A stretch of DNA of 45,693 bases from JASHPR01 sp963833885 (GTDB taxonomy: Bacteria; Actinomycetota; Actinomycetes; Streptosporangiales; Streptosporangiaceae), in contig CAWHZU010000018.1 of NCBI GenBank assembly GCA_963833885.1, positions 1-45,693 on the forward strand, written 5' to 3'. Position numbers and translations under genes: made by a program. The notes under the pieces are model-generated. The model saw nothing but the letters and a program-made list of their open reading frames with translations. It was not told where the DNA came from and searched no databases. Of the stretch, positions 35,135 to 44,170 are shown one piece after another (the stretch's first letter is position 1; each line of letters begins with the position of its first letter).

Positions 35135-35857
35135 TTGACGGCGCACGGGCTGATCGACACCACCGAGATGTACCTTCGTACGGTTTTTGAACTAGAAGAA
35201 GAAGGTATCGTCCCGCTGCGCGCGCGCATTGCCGAGCGCCTCTCGCAGAGCGGCCCGACCGTAAGCCAGACCGTGGCGAGGATGGAGCGTGACGGCCTGC
35301 TGCGCGTTGAAGGCGATCGCCAGCTGTCGCTCACCGACTCCGGCAGGATGCTCGCGATGCGGGTGATGCGCAAGCACCGGCTGGCCGAATGCCTGCTAGT
35401 GGACGTTATCGGGCTGCCCTGGGAGGAAGTGCACATTGAGGCATGCCGCTGGGAGCATGTAATTTCCGACAGCGTAGAGCGGCGTCTGGTGGAACTTCTC
35501 GCGTATCCGGTGCGCTGCCCGCACGGAAATATCATTCCAGGGCTTGCGGAACTCGGCGTTCCGGCCGATGCTAGCAACCGCGTGGTAGCAGCCGGTCGCG
35601 AGGACGACGTGGCCATGACGACGATCGCGTCGCGGCAGGCCGAGCCAGTAGTCGTGCGCCGTATCAGTGAGCAGGTTCAGAGTGACTCTGCACTGATGCT
35701 TAGACTCAAGAACATAGGGATCCAACCGGGCCGCGAGATCACACTCGCGGCAAGCGACGACGGTGTGCGGGTGACAGGTGAGAATGAAGCCGGTGATCTG
35801 GAAGCGGAGTTGCTGCCGCTCTGGGTTGCGGCGCATGTCTTTGTCGCCAAGCTCTGA
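35135..35857 (+). CDS. ideR: Iron-dependent repressor IdeR/DtxR
   Basis: A 240-residue DtxR-family regulator that represses iron uptake genes when Fe(II) is bound. The winged helix is IAERLSQSGPTVSQTVARME. Primary-site ligands are Met12, Cys104, Glu107 and His108 and ancillary-site ligands His81, Glu85 and His100, all conserved in position relative to IdeR. The SH3-like third domain is present. TTG 35135, preceded by GGGGAGG, gives the usual N-terminus (LIDTTEMYLRTVFELEEEG). The longer frame to 34874 lies within pdxH. I see no good iron box in the window. Confidence 0.95.
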   Translation: MTAHGLIDTTEMYLRTVFELEEEGIVPLRARIAERLSQSGPTVSQTVARMERDGLLRVEGDRQLSLTDSGRMLAMRVMRKHRLAECLLVDVIGLPWEEVHIEACRWEHVISDSVERRLVELLAYPVRCPHGNIIPGLAELGVPADASNRVVAAGREDDVAMTTIASRQAEPVVVRRISEQVQSDSALMLRLKNIGIQPGREITLAASDDGVRVTGENEAGDLEAELLPLWVAAHVFVAKL

Positions 35858-35920
35858 CCAGCGTATTTCGCCGATTCCTGCGGTCAGGGGGGTCGCGGCA
35901 GCCCGAGGGGGAATGCCGGG

Positions 35921-38176
35921 ATGACGGTGCGAGCCGCCGGGGGCGACGTCCGTACGCTCCCCAGTCTGGCGGACATTCTGGATCAGCAGCCGAACGCTGT
36001 GGTGGCTGCCGACCGGGACGGCAATCTGGTGTACGCGAACGCCTACGCGACCGCGCTGTACGGGCTTCCCGACCACCCTTCGCACCTGGTCGGCCGGTCT
36101 CTCGCCGTGCTCGGGTTCGAGGAGGGCGACGCGCCGCGCCTGACCGACCTTGTCAAGCAGGTGGTGCACGGCAGGCCCTGGGAAGGCACGCTGGCGGTCA
36201 AGCGGGCAGACGGGTCCCGGTTGCTCATCCGGGCGCGGGCCGCCCCGCTCTATGATCCGGCGGGCGAGGTCTACGGCCTGACCATGATCGCCCGTGAGGC
36301 CACGATGAAGGGCAGCCGGCGGGAACGGGACCGGCTCCGGCTGCTCGAGCGGATCGGGGAGCGGCTGGCCCGCTCGCTCGAGCTCGACGTCACGCTCCGC
36401 CACGTCGCGGAGACGCTGGTGCCGCAATTCGCCGACCATTGCCTGGTCGACCTGTTCCAGGGCGACAAACTGGCCCGAAGGGCGCAGTTTCACTCCAGAG
36501 GCTGGATGCCGGCGCCGGGCACCTGGGCCATGGTCGGTGAGCAAGTCAGGTACCCGGAGGGGCACTTCTGCCAGCAGGCGATGACCCGCCGGACCACGGT
36601 CGTGGTCTCCGACCTGGAGACACAGGAGGTCCCGACGCCCAGCCCGGGCAGCATCGAGACCTGCGACAGCATTGGCCTCAGCTCGGTGATCGCGACGCCG
36701 CTGATCGCGCGCGGCGAATTGCTCGGCGTGGTGAGCCTGGCGCTGTCCGGGCTGACCGAGCGGGAGGACCGGCATTACGCAGCCGACGACGGCGACTTCC
36801 TCGGCGCGATCGGCAGCAGGATCGCCGTGGCCATCGATAACGCCATGCTCTTCGAGGAGGAACGGCGCACGGCGCTCGCGTTCCAGACCAGCCTGCTGCC
36901 GCGCGACCCGCCCGCGGTCGACGGCCTGCAGGTCGCCTACAAGTACGTGCCCGCCAAGCCGCTCGAAACGCACGGCCAGGGGATCCAGACCCAGGTGGGC
37001 GGCGACTGGTACGACATCATCCCGCTGTCCGCGGGCCGGGTCGGCATCGTCATCGGGGACGTGGAGGGCCGCGGTGCCCGTGCGGCGGCGATCATGGGCC
37101 AGCTCAGGGCCGCGCTGCGGGCGTTCGCGCAGGACGACAAGCCGCCCGCCGAGATCCTGCGCAGGCTCGACGACTGGTGCCGCACGCTCGAGCCGACAAA
37201 CGCCGAGGAGCACGGCTTCGCCGCGGTGGACCCGCCGACCGTGAGCTGCACCTACCTGGTCTACGACGCCTGGTCCCGGACGCTGTCGTTCGCCAACGCC
37301 GGCCACGACGCCCCGTTGCTGATCACCGACAGCGAGGTCGGCCAGATGGAGATCGAGCACAAGGGCTTGCTGCTCGGCGTGCGCGGCAAGGGGATCCCTG
37401 GCGTCCCCACGTATCGCGAGGAGACCCGTTACCTCCCGCCCGGCTCTGCCCTGGTGTTCTACACCGACGGGCTGACCGACCGGCGGCAGCGCGCGGACGG
37501 CCATGGTCACTACACCGAGGCCGAGTCGCTGCAGATGCTCTGCGAGGCCGTGCGCGGGGTAGCCACGGGAACCGTGGAGGCCATCGCCGAGGCCGCCGAG
37601 CAGGCCGTGCCCGGCGAGATCGACGACGACATGGCGATCGTGGTGGTTCGCACCTCCTCGGTGGAGCTTGCCTCGCGGGAGCGCAACTTCCCGGCCGAGC
37701 CGATCCGGGTGTCCGAGGCCAGGCGGCTGGCCCACCAGACGTTCACCAGCTGGGGCATGGACAACGACCAGGCCGACCTGGCCTGCCTGCTCGTCTCCGA
37801 GGTGGCGACGAACGTGGTGCTGCACGCTGCCGTCTCGCCGAGCCCCCGGCACGAGTTCGACCTGGAGGCGGCCGAGGCGCTGAACTCGGGACTGCCCGGC
37901 GACTGGGCGAACGCACCGTTCGCCGAGGACTTCACCCCGCTCGCCGGGAAGGAATTCACGCTCCGGCTGCGCCGCGGCGAGTCCGCGGTCTGGGTTGAGG
38001 TCTTCGATCCCGACCTGCGTCTTCCCCGGCTCCGCAGCGCGGGGGAGAACGACGAGGGCGGCCGCGGGCTTTACCTGGTCGACCAGCTGGCGACGCGCTG
38101 GGGTTCCCGGCCAACCCAGGACGGCAAGGCGGTGTGGTTCGAGATCCCGATCAAGAGTGGCGCCCGCGCGTCCTGA
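35921..38176 (+). CDS. PAS-GAF-PP2C(SpoIIE)-HATPase signalling phosphatase
   Basis: A 751-residue cytoplasmic regulator. PAS is about 15-125 (DQQPNAVVAADRDGNLVYAN) and GAF about 150-315. The SpoIIE-type PP2C phosphatase is about 335-575, with metal motifs GGDWYDIIPL, VIGDVEGRGA, FYTDGLTDRRQ and DDDMAIVVV. A C-terminal HATPase_c_2 anti-sigma-kinase-like domain is about 595-745, with EVATNVVLHA and GGRGLYLVDQLATRWG. Combining phosphatase and kinase-like halves is a known actinobacterial design acting on STAS anti-anti-sigma factors. No such partner is adjacent. It follows ideR by 63 bases and may share its transcript. Confidence 0.92.
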   Translation: MTVRAAGGDVRTLPSLADILDQQPNAVVAADRDGNLVYANAYATALYGLPDHPSHLVGRSLAVLGFEEGDAPRLTDLVKQVVHGRPWEGTLAVKRADGSRLLIRARAAPLYDPAGEVYGLTMIAREATMKGSRRERDRLRLLERIGERLARSLELDVTLRHVAETLVPQFADHCLVDLFQGDKLARRAQFHSRGWMPAPGTWAMVGEQVRYPEGHFCQQAMTRRTTVVVSDLETQEVPTPSPGSIETCDSIGLSSVIATPLIARGELLGVVSLALSGLTEREDRHYAADDGDFLGAIGSRIAVAIDNAMLFEEERRTALAFQTSLLPRDPPAVDGLQVAYKYVPAKPLETHGQGIQTQVGGDWYDIIPLSAGRVGIVIGDVEGRGARAAAIMGQLRAALRAFAQDDKPPAEILRRLDDWCRTLEPTNAEEHGFAAVDPPTVSCTYLVYDAWSRTLSFANAGHDAPLLITDSEVGQMEIEHKGLLLGVRGKGIPGVPTYREETRYLPPGSALVFYTDGLTDRRQRADGHGHYTEAESLQMLCEAVRGVATGTVEAIAEAAEQAVPGEIDDDMAIVVVRTSSVELASRERNFPAEPIRVSEARRLAHQTFTSWGMDNDQADLACLLVSEVATNVVLHAAVSPSPRHEFDLEAAEALNSGLPGDWANAPFAEDFTPLAGKEFTLRLRRGESAVWVEVFDPDLRLPRLRSAGENDEGGRGLYLVDQLATRWGSRPTQDGKAVWFEIPIKSGARAS

Positions 38177-38236
38177 GCGGGTGCCGGGGGCGGGCGGGGC
38201 TGGGCCGGCGAGGCCGCGAAAGCTGAGCCGCGAAGA

Positions 38237-38405
38237 TCAGTGCGTGTTCGCGGCCCACAGAACCAGGCCGAGGATGACGGCCCAGGTAATGATCATTAAC
38301 CACGTCTTGGAGTTCGACCCCGATGCCCATGCGCCGTCGCACCCTGACCGTGAAGACGGCGACCAGGATCCCGAGGAATACCAGCAGGATCAGTCCGTCG
38401 GCCAT
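38237..38405 (-). CDS. Two-helix membrane peptide with a one-base frame break in a G run
   Basis: From ATG 38405 (GGGGAG upstream) the frame reads MADGLILLVFLGILVAVFTV RVRRRMGIG, then loses sense. Removing one base from the four-base run at 38318-38321 (GGGG on the coding strand) continues it as SNSKTWLMIITWAVILGLVL WAANTH and a TGA at 38237-38239. The repaired product has 55 residues: two hydrophobic helices joined by a basic loop, a typical small membrane protein. Without repair the frame runs on as a basic nonsense tail. Function unknown. Confidence 0.65.
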
Positions 38406-38484
38406 CGCGCTCTCCCCGGGGTTTGCCTGCTCCGAGCATAAGCCGCGGCGGCGCAAAACGGGGTAACCCGCGCGGTCGTGCTTG

Positions 38485-38937
38485 CTATGCGGCCCCGTCG
38501 CCGTGCAGCGGTGCGACGATGGAAAGGTCCACCGAGGTCAGCACGCCGGGGACCGCTGTCGCCGCGTCGGGGGCCTTGACCGAGTCCCGCAGCCTGCGCA
38601 GCACGCTGGCCTGGCGCGCGAGCGCCTCGATCCGGTCGTCCACTAACCGCGCGGCCATGTCTCGCTGGCCCGCGCTCACCGAACGCCCGAGCGCCAGCCT
38701 GGCCAGGGGCTTGATCTCCTCGAGCCGGAAGCCGAGATCCTTCAGCGCCAGCGCGGTATCGATATAGCCGCGGTACTCCCGCGGGTACCTGCGGGTCCCG
38801 CCCGGTGACCGGCGCGGCTCGGGCAGGATGCCGAGTTCCTCGTAATACCGGATGGTCCGGCTGCTGACCCCCGCGGACTTGGCGAGCTGCCCGATGCTCA
38901 CCAGGCCAGACGTATCGTCGACGACCTTCGCTGCCAT
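38485..38937 (-). CDS. MerR family transcriptional regulator
   Basis: A 150-residue protein. The winged helix is IGQLAKSAGVSSRTIRYYEE, LGILPEPRRSPGGTRRYPRE, then a coiled-coil dimer helix (DDRIEALARQASVLRRLRD). No conserved cysteines in the C-terminal part, so metal sensing is unlikely; an organic or stress ligand is more probable. The target is unknown; it is divergent from the thiolase gene, 380 bases away. Confidence 0.9.
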   Translation of the reverse strand: MAAKVVDDTSGLVSIGQLAKSAGVSSRTIRYYEELGILPEPRRSPGGTRRYPREYRGYIDTALALKDLGFRLEEIKPLARLALGRSVSAGQRDMAARLVDDRIEALARQASVLRRLRDSVKAPDAATAVPGVLTSVDLSIVAPLHGDGAA

Positions 38938-39317
38938 CCTCGTATCCCCCCGTTGTTATGCCAGTGCCCGGCCCGGCAGCGCTACGGCCTGCTGCATAGC
39001 CGCCGGCCGCACTCCGGCACCGTGAGGCCGTGGTGTCCGGTGACTCTCAGTAACCTGCGGCGATCCCCCAGAACGCCGGTGCCAAGGCCGACCCCCTGAC
39101 CTGGCCTAGGTACATCACGCATAGTAGTCTTCCGACTACCAATTAAGGACCGGATCCCGTCGGAATCCCGCGCCGCACGGATCTTGTCCCGGCAGGCCTA
39201 TGGAGCCTGCGGATCTGCGGAGTAACCTCAAATTAAGGACCCGGCGGGACGTTTCGCCTAGGGCGTGAATCCGGTGCGCGGTCCGGTCAGTGAAAGTCCA
39301 AGCGGAGGGCGAACGTC
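38938..39317. other. 380-base divergent intergenic region (merR / thiolase) with repeats
   Basis: Non-coding. It holds a small hairpin GTAGTC-TTCC-GACTAC at 39124-39139, two copies of AATTAAGGAC (39141-39150 and 39231-39240) 90 bases apart, and a second hairpin GCAGGC...GCCTGC near 39192. The thiolase ribosome site GGAGGG is near 39304. The AT-rich repeated decamers could be regulator sites; nothing here looks like a gene. Confidence 0.6.
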
Positions 39318-40466
39318 GTGTCGGAGGCATACATCGTCGGGGCTGTGCGTTCCCCCGTCGGCAGGCGGAATGGCGGTCTGTCGGCGGTGCACCCGGTAGA
39401 TCTCGCCGCGCAGGTCCTGACCGAGCTCATCGCCAGGACCGGCGCCGATCCTTCCGCGGTGGACGACGTCATCATGGGCTGCGTCTCCCAGACCGGCCCG
39501 CAGTCCATCGACATCGGCCGGAACGCGTGGCTGTCGGCTGGCCTGCCAGAGAGCGTTCCCGGGGTCACCATCGACCGCCAGTGCGGCTCATCGCAGCAGG
39601 CCGTGCACTTTGCCGCCCAGGCCGTCATGTCCGGGACACAGGACCTGGTCGTCGCGGCCGGTGTGGAGAGCATGAGCATGGTGCCGATGGGCTCCACCGT
39701 GGCCCTCCCGCTCGAGAAGGGCATGCCGGGCCCGTTCGGGCAGGGCTGGCGGGACCGGTACGGCGACCAGGAAATCTCCCAGTTCCGCGGCGCGCAGCTG
39801 GTGTGCGAGAAGTGGGGTCTGAAGCGGTCGCAGCTCGAAGAGTTCTCGCTGGAGAGCCACGCCAGGGCGTTGCACGCGATCGACGAGGGCAGGTTCGACC
39901 GCGAGATCACGGCGATCGACGGGCTCACGACCGACGAGGGACCACGCCGGGACACGTCCCTGGAGAAGATGGCCGAGCTGAAGCCCCTGCGGGAGGGCTG
40001 GGAGCTCACCGCGGCCACGGCGTCGCAGATCTCCGACGGCTCCGCCGCAGTGCTGGTCGCGTCCGAGGACGCTGTACGACGGCACGGCTTCACGCCGCGT
40101 GCCCGGATCCACGCGCTCACGGTGGTCGGCTCCGACCCGGTGTTCATGCTGACCGGCCCGATCCCGGCCACCGAGCAGGCACTGGCCCGCGGCAAGCTGA
40201 ACATCGACGAGATCGACGTGTTCGAGGTCAATGAGGCGTTCGCCCCGGTGCTGCTCGCCTGGTCCGCCGACACCGGTGCCTCGCTGAAGAAGACGAACCC
40301 GAACGGCGGTGCGATCGCCCTCGGGCACCCGCTCGGCGCGACGGGCGCGATCCTGATGACCAAGCTGCTGCACGAGCTCGAGCGCACGGGCGGCAGGTAT
40401 GGCCTGCAGACCATGTGCGAGGGCGGCGGCCAGGCAAACGCCACGATCATCGAGCGCCTCGGCTAA
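39318..40466 (+). CDS. Acetyl-CoA C-acyltransferase (thiolase)
   Basis: A 382-residue thiolase. The acyl-carrying cysteine is Cys89 in DRQCGSSQQAV. The histidine block is NGGAIALGHPLGATGA and the second cysteine lies in TMCEGGGQANA. NEAFAPV is also intact. GTG start with GGAGGG upstream. It catalyses the last step of fatty-acid beta-oxidation or the reverse condensation. The acyl-CoA dehydrogenase at 41740 is on the other strand, so co-transcription is excluded though the pathway may be shared. Confidence 0.94.
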   Translation: MSEAYIVGAVRSPVGRRNGGLSAVHPVDLAAQVLTELIARTGADPSAVDDVIMGCVSQTGPQSIDIGRNAWLSAGLPESVPGVTIDRQCGSSQQAVHFAAQAVMSGTQDLVVAAGVESMSMVPMGSTVALPLEKGMPGPFGQGWRDRYGDQEISQFRGAQLVCEKWGLKRSQLEEFSLESHARALHAIDEGRFDREITAIDGLTTDEGPRRDTSLEKMAELKPLREGWELTAATASQISDGSAAVLVASEDAVRRHGFTPRARIHALTVVGSDPVFMLTGPIPATEQALARGKLNIDEIDVFEVNEAFAPVLLAWSADTGASLKKTNPNGGAIALGHPLGATGAILMTKLLHELERTGGRYGLQTMCEGGGQANATIIERLG

Positions 40467-40695
40467 CGCGCAGCGGTCTCTGCCGCGCCACAACCCCTAG
40501 GTCGCTTGCGGGTTGTTCGCCTCCTGCCGCATGCCCGGTGGCTGGCGTTCTGGCCACGCGACCTCTCGTTCCAGGCGGTGCTTCTAAGATTTATGGTGTG
40601 CAAGGAATATGCAACTCTGATTATAGGTTTGCTCGAAGTGAGAGCCAAGGTTACCTGGATGACCGAATCCTGGTACTCACTGGAGGTGAAACGCA

Positions 40696-41094
40696 GTGCA
40701 GCTGACAACTTTTGACCCCTTCGCGCGGGCGTTCGGTTCGGCCGACTACAGCCGCCTGGCCCGCATGGACGCGGTCCGGCGCGAGAACGAGGTTGAGCTC
40801 CGGTTCGACCTGCCCGGCATCGACCGGGAGAGCATCGACGTCACTGTCGACCGCGGCGTGCTGACCGTTAGCGCAACCCGCAACGAGGAGCACACCGAGG
40901 GCGAGAAGCCGTTCATCCGCGAGCGGGTGATGGGCTCCTACACCCGTCGTGTCCGCCTGTCGGACGCGGTTGACGCCGACAAGATCGAGGCCAACTACGC
41001 CGACGGCGTGCTGACCGTGCACGTCCCCGTTGCGGAGCAGGCCAAGCCGCGCAAGATCGAGGTCAGTGCCGACGCCAAGGGCATCGCCGCCTGA
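40696..41094 (+). CDS. Hsp20 / alpha-crystallin small heat-shock protein
   Basis: A 132-residue ATP-independent chaperone. The alpha-crystallin domain is about 26-120 (NEVELRFDLPGIDRESIDVT, then YADGVLTVHVPVAE). The arm residues and the final I-x-V-like patch (KIEVSA) are typical. GTG start, GGAGGTG upstream. The 229-base gap before it is AT-richer and contains the promoter; I find no CIRCE or HAIR (HspR) site. The MerR gene that follows, 74 bases downstream on the same strand, is its likely regulator. Confidence 0.93.
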   Translation: MQLTTFDPFARAFGSADYSRLARMDAVRRENEVELRFDLPGIDRESIDVTVDRGVLTVSATRNEEHTEGEKPFIRERVMGSYTRRVRLSDAVDADKIEANYADGVLTVHVPVAEQAKPRKIEVSADAKGIAA

Positions 41095-41167
41095 CGCAGA
41101 GGTACTCTGTCCGGGCCCGGCGCGGTGCTATCCGCCCGGGCCCGGAAATATTTCCCCGGAGCCAGCC

Positions 41168-41524
41168 ATGCCGTCGTTGCCACTTGATGATGAGAACCGG
41201 CCGCTATTCACCGTCGGCCAGGTGGCGGACATGCTCGAGATCCAGCAGGCCTTTTTGCGCCGTCTGGACGAGTTCCGTGTTGTCCAGCCGTCCAGGTCCG
41301 CAGGAGGCCAGCGCCGCTACTCCCGCCGCGAGATCACCGTCGTGCAGTACGTGACGAACCTCGTGGACGAGGGGATGACCCTGAAGGCCATCCGCCGCGT
41401 GCTCGAACTGGAAAGCCGCGTCCGAGAACTGGAGTATCAGGTCAGGGAGCTGGAGGCACACCGGGACGCAGCCGCCGCAGAGCGCGACGCGCTGGTCGCG
41501 CGGCTCAGCCCGAGGCCGGAGTGA
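41168..41524 (+). CDS. HspR-like MerR family regulator
   Basis: A 118-residue protein: winged helix LFTVGQVADMLEIQQAFLRR, LDEFRVVQPSRSAGGQRRYS, then a coiled coil (ELESRVRELEYQVRELEAHR). ATG 41168 is supported by GGAG six bases upstream. HspR-type MerR proteins control heat-shock genes, and pairing with Hsp20 fits. Without a HAIR box the operator must be different and is unidentified. Confidence 0.88.
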   Translation: MPSLPLDDENRPLFTVGQVADMLEIQQAFLRRLDEFRVVQPSRSAGGQRRYSRREITVVQYVTNLVDEGMTLKAIRRVLELESRVRELEYQVRELEAHRDAAAAERDALVARLSPRPE

Positions 41525-41650
41525 CCTCCGCCTCCTGAGCCATCGGCTTCGGCGGGAGCCCAGCTTCTCCCGGTCGGCGCTGATCTCGGCCCAGGTCATC
41601 GTCTTCATCGGGTACCGGCGTTCCTGCCGTGAGCCGCGACCGGCATCAGC

Positions 41651-41690
41651 GGTTCGCTTTTGTCCGGGGGCCGGCGGACGAAAGCGAACC
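41651..41690. terminator. Bidirectional terminator between merR and the acyl-CoA dehydrogenase
   Basis: GGTTCGCTTTTGTCCG and CGGACGAAAGCGAACC pair over 16 bp with one G-T wobble and an 8-base loop, serving both convergent genes. Confidence 0.9.
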
Positions 41691-41739
41691 GACATCGCGA
41701 GGAGAGGGCTTTCCCGTGGCCGGGCCGGGCGGCGGGCGG

Positions 41740-43701
41740 TCAGCCGATGTGGCGGTGCACGTTTTCCTGCTTGGACGGGCCCGGCGGGGTCTCCGCAACC
41801 CACGGACCGGGGATCGACGGGTCCATGACGCCCTGCTCCAGCCAGGTGTAGCGCCCGGCCAGGACCTGGCGGGCCAGCGCCGCGTCGCCCGAGTCGGTGT
41901 TCTTCCAGAGCTGGCCGAACAGCTCGTCGCACCGCATCCTGGCCTGCGAGCAGAACGCGTCGGCCAGCTCAAAGCCGGTGTGGCCGCGCCCGCTGCCTTC
42001 GGCGGCATCCAGCTGCGCGCGAACACAGACCGCACTCATCGCGAACAGCTCGGCGCCCACGTCGACGAGGCGGCCCAGGAAGCCCTGCCTGCGTTCCAGC
42101 TTGCCCTGCCATCTGGCCATGCCGTAGAACATCGCGCGGGCCAGCTTCCTGCTCGCCCGTTCCACATACCGCAGGTGCTGCGCGAGCGGGCCGAACTCGG
42201 CATAGGCCCGGGGCATCTGGCCCTCGCCAGCCACCAGCGTGGGCAGCCACCGGGCGTAGAACCGGCCGGCCTTGGCGGCGGCGCGGGCCTTCTGCGCCGC
42301 GGGCAGGCCCGGCTCGATGACCTCGCCGGCCGCGGTGAGGTGCGCGTCGACCGCCTCCCTGGCGATGAACAGGCGCATGATCTCCGAGGAACCCTCGAAG
42401 ATCCGGTTGATCCGCAGATCGCGCAGCAGTTGCTCGGCGGGCACGCCCCGCTCGCCGCGCGCGGCCAGTGAGGCCGCGGTCTCGTACCCGCGCCCGCCGC
42501 GGATCTGCACCAGCTCGTCAGCGATCTTGCAGCCCATCTCCGAGCAGTAGAGCTTGGCCAGTGCGGCCTCGATCCTGATGTCACGGCGCTTGTCGTCGGC
42601 CATCTGGCTGGACAGCTCCACGATCGCCTCGAGCGCGTACCCGGTCGCGGCGATGAACGCGATCTTCGCGGCGACTGCCTCGTGCTCGCCCACCGGCCTG
42701 CCCCACTGCACCCGCTCGGCCGACCACTCCCTGGCGATCTTGAGCGCAACCTTCCCGGCCGCGGCGCAGCTCGCCGGGAGCGAGAGCCTGCCGGTGTTCA
42801 GCGTGGTAAGGGCGATCTTCAGGCCCTGGCCCTCCTCGCCGATCCTGTCGGTCGCCGGCACCCTGACCTCGTGGAACCGAGTCACGCCGTTTTCCAGGCC
42901 GCGAAGGCCCATGAACGCGTTGCGGTGCTCGACGGTGACCCCGTCCGAGTTGCCCTCGACGACGAAAGCGGTGATGCCGCCGCGGCGCGGCTTACCCCCG
43001 CCCGGCCCGCCCGCGTCGCCAGGCACGCGCGCCATCACAACGAGCAGGTCGGCGACGACGCCGTTGGTCGTCCACAGCTTTACCCCGTTGAGGACATACT
43101 CGCTGCCGTCGGCCGACGGCGTCGCCGTGGTGGCAAGCCGCGCCGGGTCGGAGCCGACGTCCGGCTCGGTCAGCAGAAACGCGCTGATCTCGCCGCGGGC
43201 GCACCTGGGCAGGTAGCGCTGCTTCTGCTCGTCGGTCCCGAACAGCGCGAGGGGCTGCGGCACGCCGATCGACTGGTGCGCGGACAGCAGCGCGGCCACC
43301 GCGGGGGAGGCCGACCCGACGATCATCAGCGCCCGGTTGTAGTACAGGTTGGATAGCCCAAGCCCGCCGTATGCCGACGGGATCTTCATTCCGAACGCGC
43401 CGAGGGCGGCCAGGCCCTTGATCGTCTCGTCCGGGATCCGTGCCTCGCGCTCGATCAGCGCGCCGTTCAACGACGCTTCGCAGAAGTCGCGCAGGCGCCC
43501 ACAGAACTCTTCGCCGCGCTCGCTCGCTTCGGCGGACGGGCGGGGATGCGGGCTGATCAGCCCGAGCTGGAAGTCGCCGAGGAAGAGCTGCTTGCCGAAG
43601 CTGGGCAGCGCCCACTGCGACTCCCTGGCCTGCTCCGCGACCTGACGGGCCTGGGTCTCGCTGACCTGCGCGCCTTTACCGGACTGCTGGTGCTCGCTCA
43701 C
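41740..43701 (-). CDS. Acyl-CoA dehydrogenase, large (about 650-residue) type
   Basis: A 653-residue FAD enzyme: N-terminal dehydrogenase core plus a roughly 180-residue C-terminal helical domain, the size of VLCAD/ACAD9-like or actinobacterial FadE5-type enzymes. FAD/substrate motifs AFLLTEPDVGSDPARLATTA, VKLWTTNG, QIRGGRGYETAASLAARGER and the catalytic Glu in FEGSSEIMRL are intact. It carries out the first step of beta-oxidation of acyl-CoA, probably long-chain. Confidence 0.93.
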   Translation of the reverse strand: MSEHQQSGKGAQVSETQARQVAEQARESQWALPSFGKQLFLGDFQLGLISPHPRPSAEASERGEEFCGRLRDFCEASLNGALIEREARIPDETIKGLAALGAFGMKIPSAYGGLGLSNLYYNRALMIVGSASPAVAALLSAHQSIGVPQPLALFGTDEQKQRYLPRCARGEISAFLLTEPDVGSDPARLATTATPSADGSEYVLNGVKLWTTNGVVADLLVVMARVPGDAGGPGGGKPRRGGITAFVVEGNSDGVTVEHRNAFMGLRGLENGVTRFHEVRVPATDRIGEEGQGLKIALTTLNTGRLSLPASCAAAGKVALKIAREWSAERVQWGRPVGEHEAVAAKIAFIAATGYALEAIVELSSQMADDKRRDIRIEAALAKLYCSEMGCKIADELVQIRGGRGYETAASLAARGERGVPAEQLLRDLRINRIFEGSSEIMRLFIAREAVDAHLTAAGEVIEPGLPAAQKARAAAKAGRFYARWLPTLVAGEGQMPRAYAEFGPLAQHLRYVERASRKLARAMFYGMARWQGKLERRQGFLGRLVDVGAELFAMSAVCVRAQLDAAEGSGRGHTGFELADAFCSQARMRCDELFGQLWKNTDSGDAALARQVLAGRYTWLEQGVMDPSIPGPWVAETPPGPSKQENVHRHIG

Positions 43702-43815
43702 GACATCGATCCTTGTCGTCGCCGACTGGTACCAGCGTTACTGCCCGGTAAAGGCCGACGATAACGCGCTTTGCCCGGATAACGGGGCCGCCCGGACCGA
43801 GCACGGGGCGCAGCG

Positions 43816-44076
43816 TTACGGCCCTGGTGCAGGCTCAGGCATGTCCGCTCGGCTCACGAATACTTGAGGGCTGATCTGGTGCAGCGCGGACAGCACGCCG
43901 ACCAGGCCATCGTCTTGCGGCAGCTCGACCACGATCTCGCCGGTCGCCGCGGACTTGGCGGTCCGGCCGGGCAGCTCGCGAAGGCGAGCCTGTGGCTGAG
44001 TCGCCAGTACGTTGTTCAGCGCATCGCGACTGCCCGGGTCATCGGGGACTGCGATGCGGATTCGCCACAGGGGCAT
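43816..44076 (-). CDS. Small conserved actinobacterial protein of unknown function
   Basis: An 86-residue protein starting MPLWRIRIAVPDDPGSRDAL with a proper ribosome site (GGAG, seven bases upstream); the open frame extends to 44178 without support. Strand-helix-strand pattern and the end ALHQISPQVFVSRADM suggest a small ACT-like or sensory fold, but that is a guess. It lies downstream of dcd, 94 bases away, on the same strand. Confidence 0.75.
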   Translation of the reverse strand: MPLWRIRIAVPDDPGSRDALNNVLATQPQARLRELPGRTAKSAATGEIVVELPQDDGLVGVLSALHQISPQVFVSRADMPEPAPGP

Positions 44077-44170
44077 CCGGAAGCTCCGTCCGTTAGCGCT
44101 CATCTGTCGACTGTCTAACCGGACGGTTGCCGACGTGCTTCTGCGCCGTAACAGCGACGTGAAATCGCGG

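Noticed and set aside
35396..37852. 818-residue minus-strand frame
   Set aside because: Antisense to ideR and the PAS-GAF-PP2C gene; no domain and typical shadow composition.
41505..41608. Minus-strand peptide MKTMTWAEISADREKLG, made longer by a one-base change in a G run
   Set aside because: It looks coding-like for a few residues but overlaps the merR end, needs a frame correction and has only a weak ribosome site. High-GC antisense sequence can give the same impression.
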